Part shown: positions 26,255 to 40,666 of the stretch, piece by piece
Layout: each line of letters starts with the position of its first letter
Numbering within the stretch: the stretch's first letter is position 1
Source of the DNA: Aulostomus chinensis
Taxonomy: Eukaryota > Chordata > Actinopteri > Syngnathiformes > Aulostomidae
Assembly (NCBI GenBank): GCA_037954235.1
Contig: JBBMOA010000002.1
Location: forward strand, 18,726,009-18,790,008
DNA length: 64,000 nt
Direction: 5' to 3'
Program-made: the position numbers and the translations under genes
The notes under the pieces: model-generated
Databases searched by the model: none
The model's input: only the letters and a program-made list of their open reading frames with translations
What the model was told of the DNA's origin: nothing

Positions 26255-27229
26255 ATGTCTTCAGTCTCTGTCTACTCCCAGTGGGCAGGACCTCCCCTAC
26301 ATTTCTGCCATTATTTGATGTAATGAAAGGAGAAAGTGTGTAACATTGAGATTGTTAATTAATTTAGTCTAACAAGATGAAGATAAATGAAACCCACTGA
26401 AGGTTGACTAGGCTAAGGGGCCCACTTAGCATTCCTCCTGCCCCTGAGCTCTGTCTCTCTCTCTCTCGCTCTCACTCCCTCACAATGGAGCACAGCTAAT
26501 AGGTGCAGCACCGTGTTTGTCCAACCCTGCTGAGCCTTCCACCACTATGCGTTTAAAGTTGAAACTTTTTTGGACTAAATATTTTTCTTTTCTGCCTGCA
26601 TTCATTATAATCTAATCTCAGGGTTGTTTCAATTTGCAAATGCACAGATATGCAATCATCTAATGGAGTGACATGTTAAATAAAGCTTAACTGACATTCA
26701 TGATTGGTGAACTAAATTGGCCTTTTAAATATTAGAAACGCTGGTCAGATGTTACAATATGTGATTCTTTCGGGGACGCTTAAAGGTAAACACTTTTAAT
26801 TATCTGCTATGATAATTTATCGCTAAAACAGAGGGAAGTTATATAATTGGCCATTCTTTCAGCAACTATGTGGCCCATTCACATGAGCCTGTGAGGCTCC
26901 CAGCCGTTCATCAGATGAATGGTTTCCTCTCTCATGCGGCTTTGGGGTTGTTTGAGCGGCAAAACAGATGAAAAAAGAGATTTTTTTTTTTTCATGAGGC
27001 CAGATAGTTGTCTTCATCCATGTCTTCTACAGGCAAATCAGTAGTCTATCAAGGCAAGTAGACACTGTGCAGAGTCTTCATGGCAGCACAGGCTGATCAT
27101 TATCACACCCATTCTTTGCTCCCTTAGTTCTCGAGTCATCAAAAATGGCTTGTTGATTGTATGGAAACCACCAGAACAATTATGTCCTCTGTTTTGGTGG
27201 CAGGGCAGCATTTTAAAGTACAATCCTTG

Positions 27230-27420
27230 ATAATGGCCTTATTATTATTATTTTTGGAGCAGGCCTCCTGATAAAGGACTAGCTGTGGCCGTACATCATA
27301 ATTTGGGAAATTTTGATCAACTTGTCGTGCTGGCTCCCAGAAAAGATAATCACAGCTAATTAAAAATGACTGAGTGCTCTTGCCTGCGACTTAAAGGTAG
27401 CAGTCAATAGGCTGTTAATA
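27230..27420. promoter_or_regulatory. Candidate conserved noncoding element
   Basis: Unique sequence containing CACAGCTAATTAAAAATGAC near 27351 and TGATAAAGG near 27269. It is bounded by a TTA-rich run on the left and an A-run on the right. No frame is present. Confidence 0.22.
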
Positions 27421-28589
27421 TGAAAAAAAAAAAAAGGTTTCAAAATGGAGGATTAGAGCGGTTACCATGGCAACCCAAACTTGCATCTGCAAGGAAACAA
27501 TGAACTTGTGTTACTCCACCTCCTATGTTTGAAATAGCTTAGAGCGAAGACGTGAAAATTCTGAAAGGACGAGCCCCTTTGTACCAGCGAAGTGAGATCC
27601 AGGCCTAAATGGCTCTCTGGTGTAAGATGTTCAGGGAGATCACTGAGGGATGAAGGAGCAGAAAGGTCAAGCTGTAATCCTCCAGCACATGAAGGTCATC
27701 TGAGGTTTTCTCTTTTCTCTGTCTCTCAAAGAAAACAACCTAAAGTTTTGCTATCTTGGGGAAGAAGTTATCAGAATGTGCTAAAATATCCCACGTGCAC
27801 GTACACAGTCCCTTAAGTGATTAAATAAACACAAACAAGATGCCATAGATGGAGCTGACAGGTGCTGGAGGCATTATTTCTCTTATCGATTTCACTGACA
27901 CAACTGATTCTTTTGCACTGCAAACGCATTAGAAATAGTGTTCATTTTATCAATGAAAAACCAGAATATAAGTGCCCGTCAACTACCAGCATTTCAGCTT
28001 TTGTCAAATAAAACGAACTACAACCAAAGGGACTAAAATGAGACTAAACCATTGTCAAATAAAGCAATACCAAAATCAACAATAATAATGACTTAAATAA
28101 ACATGCATTTTAGACAAAAAAAGGAAATCGGTTGCCCAAAAGTGAAGAGACACATAAAGCTCACCACAAAGAAATAAACGAATATCCTAAATGACTAAAA
28201 TTCGGCTGATGAGTCGGTTTTCTTTGACTGAGATACAACTAATATGCTCTGACCTTCAGTTCACTAAAATATCACCAAGTAACAACAGGGATAACATGGC
28301 TATTTTACACAAGGCGAACACCGAATTAAAAAATAGCTGCCAACATCAGTTGGAAACATTAAATCTTACCTGAATCCCAAATACTTTGCTAGTGCACTAT
28401 TGACTCCCAAAATCTTGAGTTGACAAGTGTTGAAACAAATATTGGTGTTTAATGCATTCCCATGACATTCTTTTGAACATGTCTCTGAGGCATTGCAGAG
28501 CTGCGACTGTGAGTAAGAAGGCTCCCCGCTTTAAAACACTGCTGATATATAATGATCCATGACTACAGAGGAACAGTATCTGTTTCTCT

Positions 28590-28715
28590 TTGAATTTTAT
28601 GTCCCTTATTACAGCTGCAATACGTCTGCTCACATTAAGCTAATTTATGGCTGAGGCCAGCGTAACAGCAGTATAGGTTAATGAATTTGGCATTACTAAT
28701 TAAACGTTATTGAGG
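28590..28715. promoter_or_regulatory. Candidate conserved noncoding element
   Basis: A short unique block with TAAGCTAATTTATGG near 28636 and TACTAATTAAACG near 28694. The proposal is based on clustered TAAT cores without simple repeats. Confidence 0.22.
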
Positions 28716-29589
28716 GATGAATATGAATCCTGCGGTCGAGAGCGACAGCGTAGAAAAGGGGGAGGAGAGGAGAACGGGACAAAGGACTTTTCTGCACTTT
28801 CTCTTGCCTGCAGCCTCTCCTTTGGGTTGTGTTCACAATGACGAAAAACCTGAGATGAGGATGTGAAGACAGCACTGAGGTGAAATGGAGGACAGCATGA
28901 TGTCTGCCATTAGATTCATTTGAAAACAAAACAAAACAAGTTAAACTGAGAACTTGAGACTTCACAAATATGTGGATGCTATTTCTCCTGTATGGACCCA
29001 CAGACTAGGGGGATAAATGAACAGTTGAGTGATTAGACCTGTTCGGAAATGTGTCACTCGGTACACAATTGTTCGGTAATTAAGCCAGTTACCCAGAGAA
29101 AACAATGATTTAAAGGCCATGAAGCAGAGTCTACTCAAGCAGAGAAAGACGCTGGGAATATTGAGCAATTATTGAACTGCCGGCTGACACACACTCTCCA
29201 CTGAGTGCATTGAGGAAAACACGATATGTATTTTCCCTCGATTTAAAATTCCTCACCTAACTTGTCAGAATAAGACAGTACCAAAAAGGAAAAAAAGCGT
29301 TTTCAAGCTGGCAAGCTCGTTTAACTAATCCATACCAAAAATAACTGCATATATTTTGATAATAGAACTGGAAAAATCCAGTAATGCCTAAGAAAGCAAG
29401 AATGAAGAAAGTAGTGTGTCAGAAAACATCTTAGTGTAGAGTTCAAGAGTAACTTCCCTCTAGTTTGGAGCTACATTTACGATCATGGATATGAGGAAGT
29501 CAGACCTGCATCTTGCTTTCTCATTTGTCACATCATGCAACAAATGAGAAAATGAATAGTTTGAAGTATGGAGGGCAGTGCACATGCTG

Positions 29590-30235
29590 GGTGTCCATCC
29601 TGGTGCTGAGGCAGCAGCAACGGTTGGAGGATGAAGCTATTTTCTTCTGTCAGAAGGATTTGGGGCTAATAGAAGAATGTTTGGGACTAAATCCCGGTGC
29701 TGCTGCAGTCGATTATCTTAACCCGGTGACTTTTGTGCAAAAACCCAATCAGACTTTCTAAACTGCACCGACTGCTGCCCAGGGTGTCAAGTTGTGCAGT
29801 TTTACAGCTGAAAAATCATCAGTTTGAAAGTCATGAATGTAGTGTCGTGGAACCAGATGTCCCTCCATTGTGCTGTGTCGGCACAGGAGAGAAATACTGT
29901 ATATTCCTACTACAGTAGAGAAAAAAACGTTCTAGCTTGTTGGTATTTCTGTAAACCAATCATGATTATTGTGGGTGGAGCTAAACCCAGAGTAAAGCCA
30001 TGGAGACCTTGCAAAATTACATTGGGGTTGAATCCAAGTTCTATGCAGGGAACTTGTTTGATCTTTAGAGAGCAGGCCTGCCTTACTGTACGATTTAAAT
30101 CTTTGTCAAAATGTATCATTTTTAGCATGTGTGCTTCTACTGATAAGCTAGCTAGCTTAGAGGTTGTTGATGTTTCACGTAGTGTAAATGACAACACACA
30201 GAAACTGGAACGGGCAGATAGTGCAGACTGAACTA
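29590..30235. repeat. Possible degenerate dispersed repeat
   Basis: The stretch containing AACCAATCATGATTATTGTG near 29955, GGGTGGAGCTAAACCC near 29973 and CGGGCAGATAGTGCAGAC near 30212 reminds me of an interspersed repeat I have seen in percomorph genomes. I cannot name the family or define its ends. A chance 135-codon frame runs through it. The borders given are approximate. Confidence 0.25.
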
Positions 30236-30894
30236 TACTTGCAGCTTTGTCACAGTAAATTCATGTCCTTGCATGAATCAAAGGATTCAATGTCATGACT
30301 ATGACTGTACTCAGTCTGGATTGTGCCGTTCATGTGTGTTGTTAGTGGTTTGTGCACAATATGCAGAGTTTATTCATCTTATGCCATTCTTTCTCTGTCG
30401 ATTTCGCTCTCATTAACGCCTCTACACTTAATGTCTGACATATTCTCCATGAGAGCTAAACCTTTCAATTTAGATTTCAATTATCATGTTAGTTTTGTGA
30501 TTAGACTTTGGTCCTCCAGGAATCAGACCTCTCTGCTCCTCTCTATTCCACTCTATTCCACTTCCCCTGCAATCACATCCCATCTGATGAATTGCGCATA
30601 TAATTACGGAAGTTATTGAATATGCAGATCAGTGCTGACTCTTGGTGTGTTGTTCACATCGCATCAACTCTAACTGTGTCAAACAAGGGTCTCGGATAAA
30701 GACACACTGATAATGAGAGAGGCCCAATCTATGCTACAGAGATAACAGACACCGCCGAGTGTGAGGCTCAATTAAAACACAGCCACGCTTTAATCTGACA
30801 GTGTGTGTGTGCGTGTGTGTGAACAACACTGAGGTCAGAGCAGATACTTGGCGCTAGGCATAGTCATCTCTACCATTGCACAGACCAGTCTGAG

Positions 30895-30896
<2 letters not shown>

Positions 30897-30933
<37 letters not shown>
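30897..30933. repeat. (GCCA)n tetranucleotide microsatellite
   Basis: Nine near-perfect GCCA units. Confidence 0.95.
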
Positions 30934-30937
<4 letters not shown>

Positions 30938-31751
30938 TGCACAAGGTGTTTATGAATCAACCAACACGAGGCATTTCCCCCATGTTACAGTATGTTGCTA
31001 CCATCATCTTACACCCCGTCCCATGATGCAATTCCTCAGAGCTTTTCGAGAGAGGAGAGAGAAGCACTTTACAGGCACACCCACAGGAGGGGGATGTGGG
31101 AAATTTTGAAACTTTTGATAGCTTTTAGAGAGCTTATGGCTCAAGCTAAAAGAAAAAAGCCTTGCTCTCATGCTATAATTTCTTAGCATTTTGCTGCCAA
31201 AATTCAGGGAATTTGTTACTTGCTCTTCAACAGGTCCAAAACCAATACTCATTTTTTTCCCCCCACATAAAGCTCCTCTTACAGAGTTTCAGACACAATT
31301 GAGAATACAGGGAAATGAAGGAAGCCAGGGCCCTTATTTTTAGCTATAGTGATGCAGCTGCCATTTATAGCTGATATGCCAGGCTGATGCTGGATGGCTG
31401 CCCTGCTGACACCAGAGAGGAGGCTTTATAGACAACACACACTCTGCACAACACGATCTCAACACACACAATGTCAAAAAAAATAGGTGAAAGGAGTATC
31501 TTTTCAAAACCCGTTCACAGTATCAGTAATGTGCAGCACACAACCAGCATGTTCTTATTTATCAAGAAGGATAAAACTGTGGTTCCCTGCCTATTTTACT
31601 CAAAACCCCCCTACTTGTATTTTTAGAAAGGCTTAACCCCCCCAACCCGCACACACCACAAGTATAAAACAATTCATGTCGAATCCAATCTTCATGAGAG
31701 GACAAGTATTTAACTATATATTACACATATTACTAGTGTTATGTAATTCAG

Positions 31752-31754
<3 letters not shown>

Positions 31755-31830
<76 letters not shown>
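31755..31830. repeat. (CA)n microsatellite
   Basis: Uninterrupted tract of 38 CA units. Confidence 0.97.
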
Positions 31831-31833
<3 letters not shown>

Positions 31834-33354
31834 TGGATTATTATTTTTACATAGTTTTATTCTATTCATGGGGTCAGTTTTAGTCCTCAGACTGGGATTG
31901 AGCAATTACCTGAATTAAGCAATTTAGAGAAAAAACAACAAAAACAGGCCTTGATTGTGACCTTTTGAAATGAGTGGGATTTAATACAAATAGTCAAAGT
32001 GATCTGTGTTTTAAAAGTTTTTGGATATTGTGCTTTTTCCGTCTGTTAGCAAGATATTGAAAAACTAATGAGTTTGGAGGAAAGTTATGATAATGTTACA
32101 AGTGATTAAGTTTTTGAGGGGACCTGGATCAAGCTGTAGATCCTGGATCCTGAAGACGGAACTACATCATTGGCAGGATGTAACTACTTGCAGTAGTAAG
32201 TACTTTGGAAATAGTTGAAAGACAAAAGTTTCCTCTTCTGGAAATCATCTTCATCATACTCCGTATTGATGATCCAGAAGAGCTTTTTTTGGCGGTTAGG
32301 AAGAAAATGTGTGAGGGGATTGTGATGATAAGATGTTCACATTGTATCCATGCAGTCTCCTTGGCAGAGGTTTCAGCTTTCCAAGCGCTTTCTAGTTCCT
32401 ATCGCCTATTAATTTAGAAGCCCCAGCAGACTTCCAAACTAGTTTTGATTCCATGCAAAACAACCGCTTTTCTCTTCTTTCTGAGCTGGCCTTAATATAC
32501 ATGTTTTTGACACAATGGAAAACAAACTGATGCACCAAAAGTGATGAATTTGCACTGAAAGAATCTCAACTACTCTGAGTGTAGGCCTTTTTCTAAAGGA
32601 TGTAAATGTTCACCTTGGCTTCACACGTTTCACTCTACCTCTTAGAGTAAACAATGTAAACGTTTTCAACATTAATTTTCTGTATGTCTTTTACGTGCTG
32701 TGTTTACTCAACACTATTTAAGATATTTTTCTCCCTAAATGTCCCTTTAAATTTGTTCATTCAGCTAATTGAGTGAACCCCTGTTAGTTACAAAATATTA
32801 ACACAAAAGCAGCATCAATCAGACAAGTTGTGAAATTTAATGAGCAACCATCCTGTGCATGCAGTGTAAGGGGTTAGAAAGCATGGCCGGTGCTAGATCT
32901 TTTTCATTGTTATGGCTGCCTGTTGTGATGAAGAGCAGGCTTTTAACACATTGCACAGTAGCACTTTACTTGGTCCTGTGTATATTATTACGTTAATAGG
33001 ACTGAACATGTTTACAGCAACTGTTAGCTTAACAGAAGGTCAAAGAGGTGACTTAAAGTTGGGTAAGGGGCTTACATAGGAGCTCAAAGAGAATTATAGT
33101 CGCAGACTAATGGGCCTTGTCACCAACAGATAATATGCAACTTATGCACTGCACAATGTCAAATGCCAAAGTGGCCAGTGACACAAAACAAACACAGAGT
33201 ACATAAAGGGGCATGGTTTACCAGCAAGAGGTGGACTGTTGGATTTGACCACCCATTATTGTGAAGTGTTGCAAGTGCAACAACCTTTTTACAGTCCAAG
33301 CTATTGTTTGTGTGCGAAAGACACATCTGCTACCTTCAACTCCGTAGAAAGCAA

Positions 33355-33357
<3 letters not shown>

Positions 33358-33388
<31 letters not shown>

Positions 33389-33404
33389 ATGTGTGTGTGT
33401 GTGT
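33358..33404. repeat. (TG)n microsatellite
   Basis: TG tract with one CATG interruption. Confidence 0.95.
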
Positions 33405-36400
33405 ATCCCCTTGTCAAATATTTGTCTGGCCTTCACTGTGTATTGGAATCTATCTCAGGCAGATTGATAAAGTTTCTGCAATGTTGCTTTGTATGTTTAT
33501 GGATTGTGGGCAAAGCAGAAAATATTATGTTAGTGTATAAAAATTATTTAAAAAAACATACAAAACTATATTTGGTTAATGTGTATTTGATTGAGTCCCT
33601 GATTGAGATTCAAAGGGTGGTCATAAATGTTTCAGGACAATAGGTGTCCTTGTGTGAATGGGGCCCCAGTTGAAATGGAGGAGTATAGTTTGAGATTACC
33701 AGATTATTTCCTGGTAGTCCAGTGATTTAAGCGAGGCGGGCTGCAGCCCTGCATCGTGCTGTGCTGAGGCTGAGCATAATGAGTGTGGTGGCAGGGAACC
33801 ACAACAGAGCCAGGGCAGAGGCTGCCTGGGAACCAGAGGCCCGTGGCCCACCGCCAAACACACATACAAATCCTGCCGCACACTTGCGGCTTTTTAAGAA
33901 AGTAATTTTTTTAATGATTTCATTTTGAAGCACTGTCATGATACAAGCGTCTTGTGAGGGAGCCAGGAGGCGAATAAAGACAAAAAGGTCCCTCGACAAC
34001 TACAGGCAAACTCTACACAATTTCACGAGTAATTCGGTGGGGAGGTGTATCACATGTGGCTGCTGCTGCGTCCTTTTATGCAACACTTTGGACAAGCACA
34101 GTATAAGTGGTCAGACACATGGTTAACAGCAGACTGCTGAAGCATTTTGTGTGTCGTCTCCCCCCCCCCCATGGAAATAGAGCACATTTTTCTGTTCAAC
34201 CATGTCTGTCAGCTCCCTGATTTTATTAGGGCAATGTTTCACATTCATTTACTCAAGTTTTCTCAGTGCCGGACCATAAATGAAACCATCTTAGCATTGC
34301 TAAAACAGCACCTTGTTCATGTCTTCTGTGAACCAAATTTTTGGGCAATTACTCAGATCACTGACTGGAGTTTCTGCTTTTGCTCCGGCCTCTCTCTTTT
34401 TTGTATCAGCTGTCAATCAGTTGTGGTAACTTTTAACCACCCCCAAACAGAGCTGGGTGCCAGCAATTCATTTAGTCCTTCACTTTTGCTCTGCTTCCTC
34501 CTGTCCAACCTGTCAGAATGACACACACTGTTGACCATGCTTTCTATTCAGCACTGGCAAATTAATTGGTTTCAGTGGTTTAAATCAGCAATCAATGTCA
34601 CTTTCCCAAAATAATAAGCCTTAATCATAAATCTTTGAGGTGTGGCTAGTCTGACCCCTATTCATCATGGCTATGCTAGACGGCCTCATCTGGGTGGAGC
34701 AAATGAACTACCCTTGTTTTGATTTTCCAATTGACGTGTCACATGAAACTTGGCTACTCTACCCCCACCCCCCCATCCTATCCCAGCCCCTCTTCTCACA
34801 GTCCTTAAAAAACACACAAGGGTTCAAAGACAAAGAAGGCAAAGAAGTGCAGTTGTTGCAAGGGGAGACACATTTGTGTGCCTTCTCTTTTGCTCTGTGA
34901 ATACGATTAATTTATTCAGAGAAAAAGGAACAAAACAGAAGAATTTGAGGTGGGTCTAAATGTAACTAATGACTTATTGTCCTGTCAGCCCCAAGAAAAA
35001 AATGGAGCATCTTAATTGTGTTGAAGGCCATTACTTAATCCCCTTCAGCTACAGAAATCTATTTATGAGAAGAGCAAAGACAACAACACTGCTTTTCTTT
35101 TCTGTTGACATTGCAAATTTGGTAACTTATGAAGCCTTCTCTATAAGAGAAAAAGAAGAAAGAACAAGCAGAGTGACGGAGAAAGTGGGCCACTGTGTGT
35201 GGACATTCCAGATGTCCAAACCAATGGCAGTTATACCAACCCCAGCTTTGCTCGGCACTAAAGTTGCCAATGATGACCTCATGATGGCAAGACCAAAGAC
35301 TGGGGCCCACAGTTACCCTGTCGTAGAGTACAATGACCCCCTCCTCTAATAAGCCATTCTCTCTCTCTCCAATAGCCATTCTTTTTCTTAATCCCTGCAC
35401 CATTTTTCCATCAAAATTACCTTTTGTCCTTGACTATTTGGCCAAAAGTCTACATTTGTGTTTTAATTTTCTCAAAGGGCCTGTTTTCTTTATTAAACGT
35501 CCCTTCCCTATCGAGATTTCTATGCTCCCTACAGACTCATTGTGCATCTCTTTGGTAACTTGGGATTCCCCCCTCGCTCATGTTTGGCACCCCCCAGCTA
35601 GCTCCTCAACTCACTTTTCTGGCAAGCGTGAGATGTTACACTCGATTTGTTAAAGTGCAGCCATTTGCTGCAAACCCTCCAGTGCACAGAAGAAGTTATC
35701 TTTATAAATGACAGAATGGACCTGGCTTGAATAGTGCTTTGTTTACTGTTTTACAAAAAGGGGGCCCCACTCTATATTTCATCTGTCACCGTTGCTTTTC
35801 TTTCCTTCAACAATGCTTGATTGTTGCCATGAAAATTTCAGGTTCCATGAACAGGAGATTTCTGTATTATTATGTTCCTGCCAAATTCCGATCTCTGTTT
35901 TCCTTCTCCTGCTCACAAAGGGCTCATAACTTACTGTCAACTATGAGGCAAGCCACAAAGCTCCACTGTTGCTCAGCAAATAGGGTTGTGTTGGTTGATG
36001 GCTTGACTCACTGTGAGGTTTGCTCAAGTACAGCAGCAGCAACAGCAGCAGCAAAAGGCCCTTTGGGAACTCCATCCCCCAACAGGTCCAGTGAAGAATA
36101 CGAGGAAAAAGAAAGAGGGATAGAACAAGTAGCTTTTCTAGTCACAGTCTTGCTTTTCTCTCAGCGAAATGGTTTACTGCTTAACTGCTGTATTGGAGGA
36201 GATGAGTCTTCTGGTGCGTAAGTGTGTGACTGTGTGTGTGTTTCCTCAAGACTCACAACATCCAGTACACACTCCTAATATCTTCGGAGGAATGATGCTG
36301 CTTTAAAATGCCACTCACTGCATTTAAATGGACTGGTGCAAAGGTCATTTAATAGTGCTACTGTCATCCCAGTATGCAAGAACCACCGACACATGAAATT

Positions 36401-37539
36401 CTTGTACAAAGTATACCTTCCTTTGGAATGGTAGGTGACGGTATACTGCCTATGCTACCAATGCGTAGACGTAGATGTGTGAGACTTACTTCTGGTTGAC
36501 CTTTTGTGTCACATACCAAATTCAACAAATTCATAGCAGTGTCCTTATCTAACATAAGGACACTGGAGGACATAAATTCCAAAACTATTAAAGAAAAACC
36601 AACAACTCCTTAAACTGAGGCAGCTTCAAGTTTGTCTGCAACATGCGTTGTTTTCACCACAATGATATGCTCATTGACTATTTGACTTCTAGGTGAAATA
36701 AAGCAGCTGGACATATGGACCATGCACAGAACACCCAGTCTAATTTAGGACCAAGTGAAGTGTATTGATGCTGGAGTAAATTGATCGACTGATTATCTCC
36801 GTTTGTTGGTTGGACTTCGAATAGACCAACAGTACAATTTAAGTCATATTTGTTTATAGGTCCAGTTTTCATTCGACTAACTCCGTAAAGTGAGAATATA
36901 CTGAGTAACGTGGGCCATCCTTCACTCGTGGAAGCATATGCACAAGTGAACTCATGTATGTCCTGAGGAACCTAGAGGCTGTTATGCTATCCAACTCTGA
37001 GCTTGTGTCCTGGGATCAGGAAAGGGGCCAATTGCACGAGGGAGGAGATAGAAGAGGAGGGGGCAGCGGGGGATTCAGTGTGTGAGTGCTCATCGACCCT
37101 TCCTGAGTAGTCAGACAGGGACACTTAAGCACTCTCACACCTGCATCTGCCTTTGCCTTGCATGGCGAACAAGGACACCACCCATGCTGTCATGGCAGCT
37201 GCACAAGTGTTTAAAGTGAGATACAAGGAAGTTCCTCTAGCAGCATATTATTGCAAATAATTTACCCTGCAAAGTAATTATCAATGCTCTGCTCAATATG
37301 TAAAGTGTGCACTTCAGGTGGCTTGCTTAATTTGCTCTGGGTGGCTATCATCTGAGTGTGGGTTTTAGCTGCAGTAATGGTGGCGGTTTCTAATAGAGAA
37401 GGCATCAGGAGAGAGTGTGAAGTGAGGATGAAGTGCCGCTGTAATTGAGTTGACTTTTTGCGGGGGAAGGTCAACAATAATGGAGGAACAATTTAAAAAA
37501 ATTCATTTGGACAACTCTCCAGGCACTGTGCAGTAGGTT

Positions 37540-37925
37540 AGCATGTTGGAAAATCTGTATTTTCCCAACCATTTACTATATTTTAATATCATTATCTTTA
37601 ATTACATTGTCGGCTGAGGTTTGAGAGATGTAAATCAACGTGTGTGCTTCTGGTTCAAGCTGGCTGTACTGAAAACTGTAAAAAATGGGGGAAAAAAATC
37701 AATTCCTTACCTCTGTGCGTTTGTGTGTGTGCATGAAAAAGAGCGTAACTGTGAGCAGTTTACAGCCCCTGTTACGAGTTGATTATGTATCCAGAAACCT
37801 GGCTGCTGCACAGCATGGCACAATCACAATGGAGGGTGATAATTTAATTGTGCTAAACGGTGGATTCCGTGTCAATGCTCCTCCAGCTGGGAGCTGTCAG
37901 GTAGTAATATCTCATTATGGCAGGT
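37540..37925. promoter_or_regulatory. Candidate conserved noncoding element
   Basis: There are two sub-blocks. The first (37540-37640) carries TCTTTAATTACATTGTCGGC near 37596. The second (37760-37925) carries GATAATTTAATTGTGC near 37838 and a palindromic AGCTGGGAGCT near 37884. A TG-rich patch separates them. A chance 80-codon frame covers the second part. Confidence 0.28.
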
Positions 37926-38014
37926 GAAGAACCCAGAGGAACCCTACCACGACACCTGTTAGAACAGGAGGAACCCCTGAAGGGAAACACACAGATGATT
38001 TTTCCCTCTCCTTG

Positions 38015-38016
<2 letters not shown>

Positions 38017-38096
<80 letters not shown>
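38017..38096. repeat. (AC)n microsatellite
   Basis: Uninterrupted tract of 40 AC units, with the AT tract one of the longest pure repeats here. Confidence 0.97.
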
Positions 38097-38098
<2 letters not shown>

Positions 38099-40187
38099 TA
38101 AAGCCCCAAACAAAATGTTATTCCAAATGGATGAATAATGAATTTATTTCTTTTTTGTCTTAGAAATTAATTGAATAAATCTTTTGATAACATATTGTTT
38201 TGTGCACACATTTACATAATAGCAATAATCATAAACAGCAAAAAATAATGACAGATTTACATGACAGTTGTCATATCTTTGTTTAGTGGAACTACTAGCA
38301 GCATTTAAACAGTCATATAGACTTTGCACACATGGAAACAAATACTACTTACTAATACGATAAAAGTGAAGGTTAGTATGTGTAACTTAAATAAAACTAA
38401 ATCTATCATTAAAATGAATAAATTAATTAATAGACTTTGTATCTCTTGGAATCATACCTCATATTTCTTTTAAAATCAATTTGAAACTAACTTGTTGACA
38501 CACTTTATCTGTGTATGATTGCATATCTGCATGAGTGTTACATAGGTAGAATTAAAGACATTTATCCATTATTGATCTCACATTTGATTCCAATCAGTAA
38601 TTAAATTTGCTCTCCTTTTTCTTTACGATAACCTATGAAAGAGGAGGGTGAAATATTCTTGCCTGTCGAAATGATGCAAGACGCCAGTCATAAGGCAGAC
38701 AAGTGTGCATGTGGGTGGGTCTGGGGGGATCTGGTGTGGAGTTACTTATCACCATTGTCTATAAAAGGTTAACAGTGGGATAGAGCAGACACAGCGGGTG
38801 AAAGTCAGTCAAAACCTTTGACGATGAAAGAGGAAATGGGATAGCCAAGGACACATGGCCCCACAGTCACAAGACCGTTAAGATGAGCAGTGTGCAACGC
38901 TCCTCTAATGCTCTCCAATTAAGCAGAGCTTGTTTTGCAGGATGATGAAACATTATCACAGGGAACAATTCATGACTCAAAGCATTCCAGGCCATATGAG
39001 CCCGCTGCTGGAGAACTTAAGTCCTAATCCTTCAAATGTGCACAATATTGTCAGCTATATATAGACTAGTTCTCTTCTGGACACCCCCCCCCCCCCTCAT
39101 CTCTGCTTCAAGTCTCACTGAGGCTTTGTCTTGGACAAAGTATACAGGAAGGCAGCATTTCATGCCCTTATTGATTACTCTGGTTTGTCAGTCGACCATT
39201 GTTATTGTGAAATCAAGCATGAGGGAGGGCAGCCTGTTAGGGATTTATGAGCTATCCTTTAAGCTCGCCATATTTTGGCTGTTTAGTATGAAAAAAGCAT
39301 ATTTTGGTCTTATTTTATCGAGACACTAATTCAATTATTAATATGAGTAAAGCAAATTCAACAGCACCAGAATACACAACAGTGAAGAGTGTACAAACAC
39401 GACTGTTTTGCTGATTTCATGTCATGAGCACAGAGGCCAAGCCGGTAAACAGAATTTTTCTACCAGAAAATATGATCAGATTCTGGGTAGTCCCCACATT
39501 CATCTGCTTATTTTCTCCTCATCAATGTTGTTGATCTACTGCACAGAAAGTCCTTTAGATCTTAGACCTGTGTGATCATCACTCCAACGTGATGAATAAA
39601 AGTATATTTACCCTCAGATATTTTCAGAGAATAACTCCTGCACTTCCCCTTTCCATCTCAATAATACGAGGTAGTATTGTATGGGGCTTGTCACAGGTTG
39701 GGGCTGGGGGAGAGAGTTCTGCGCACTCTTTAGCTGCCTGAGCGAAGCCCTCCCAGCACTGCTAATAAATTATTAACTCCTGCTGACAAATACTGTTATG
39801 GAGCCTGCTGCAGATCTGTTGCATTCTTTAACAAGATTGCTGTAGACACATGTTACAGGAGCATGGAGTCTCCATCGCACACACACGCTCTCTCTCCCTC
39901 TCTCTCTCCTTTTCTCTCGCTCGATCCCGTTCACTTGCTCACGCCTCAGCAGTTTGACTGATGGCTGGAGACCAAAGTAAAAGTGCCTGAGAGACTGAAT
40001 ATTTTAGTGGTAAAATAATACCACTTGATTTACTGTGTAATACAAAAGCAGTGCTTTGTTTCACTCTCACACTCCATTGAGGACAAGGTGCTTGTTGCGC
40101 TCCAGGCTCTGGCTTTTTTGGTGCATTAATAAAAAATACGTCAGAGTCTGTGTGCTCAGAAAACCTCCCACCACCCACCCACCCACA

Positions 40188-40191
<4 letters not shown>

Positions 40192-40250
<59 letters not shown>
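40192..40250. repeat. (CA)n microsatellite after a CCCA patch
   Basis: About 29 CA units, preceded by CCCA units at about 40170-40186. Confidence 0.97.
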
Positions 40251-40252
<2 letters not shown>

Positions 40253-40640
40253 CTCCCCCGTCAAACCCCCACTCGCACCACTGCCCCCTCTTCTAAGCAT
40301 TACATGCATGCTCTGAACTTTGCTCTGACTTTTGATTTCAATTAACGGTACTCAATTTTGAGACCACTTTCTGTTTGATATAATTACAGGAAACAATTTA
40401 ATGGCTGATTAAAATTGAGGGCTGAGTCCCACTAAAGACACAGCCAGCAACACATGCAGGCAGGGCAGGCAGGTGGACGGACAGGAAGACAGACAGACAG
40501 ACAAACAGGCACAGGTCTCCTGCTCTGTCTTCTACCTGACTCACTAGGTTTGTTTGTACAGCTGCTGGGTCACACGCGATTAATTTACGCCCCCATTGTT
40601 TACGTCCCCTTAACTGCCCAATCTGTGACTATGTGCCAGA

Positions 40641-40666
40641 GTGTGTGTGTGTGTGTGTGTGTGTGT
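40641..40666. repeat. (GT)n microsatellite
   Basis: Thirteen GT units. Confidence 0.92.

Larger units (their letters stand above)
21027..31754 (+). other. Noncoding DNA, upstream region of sox6, part 4
   Basis: No gene is supported. Notable contents are a GC-richer patch at 22440-22690, a polypurine island at 26116-26254, enhancer-like blocks at 27230-27420 and 28590-28715, a possible old dispersed repeat at 29590-30235, and a (GCCA)9 tract at 30897-30933. The largest chance frame (29824-30231) has no recognisable homologue. Confidence 0.5.

Noticed and set aside
29824..30231. 135-codon frame
   Set aside because: No recognisable protein. The region may be an old dispersed repeat, and no promoter or exon structure is visible.
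34969..35403. Frames of 126 and 114 codons on opposite strands
   Set aside because: Neither resembles a known protein, no matching splice sites were found, and overlap on both strands suggests chance absence of stops.
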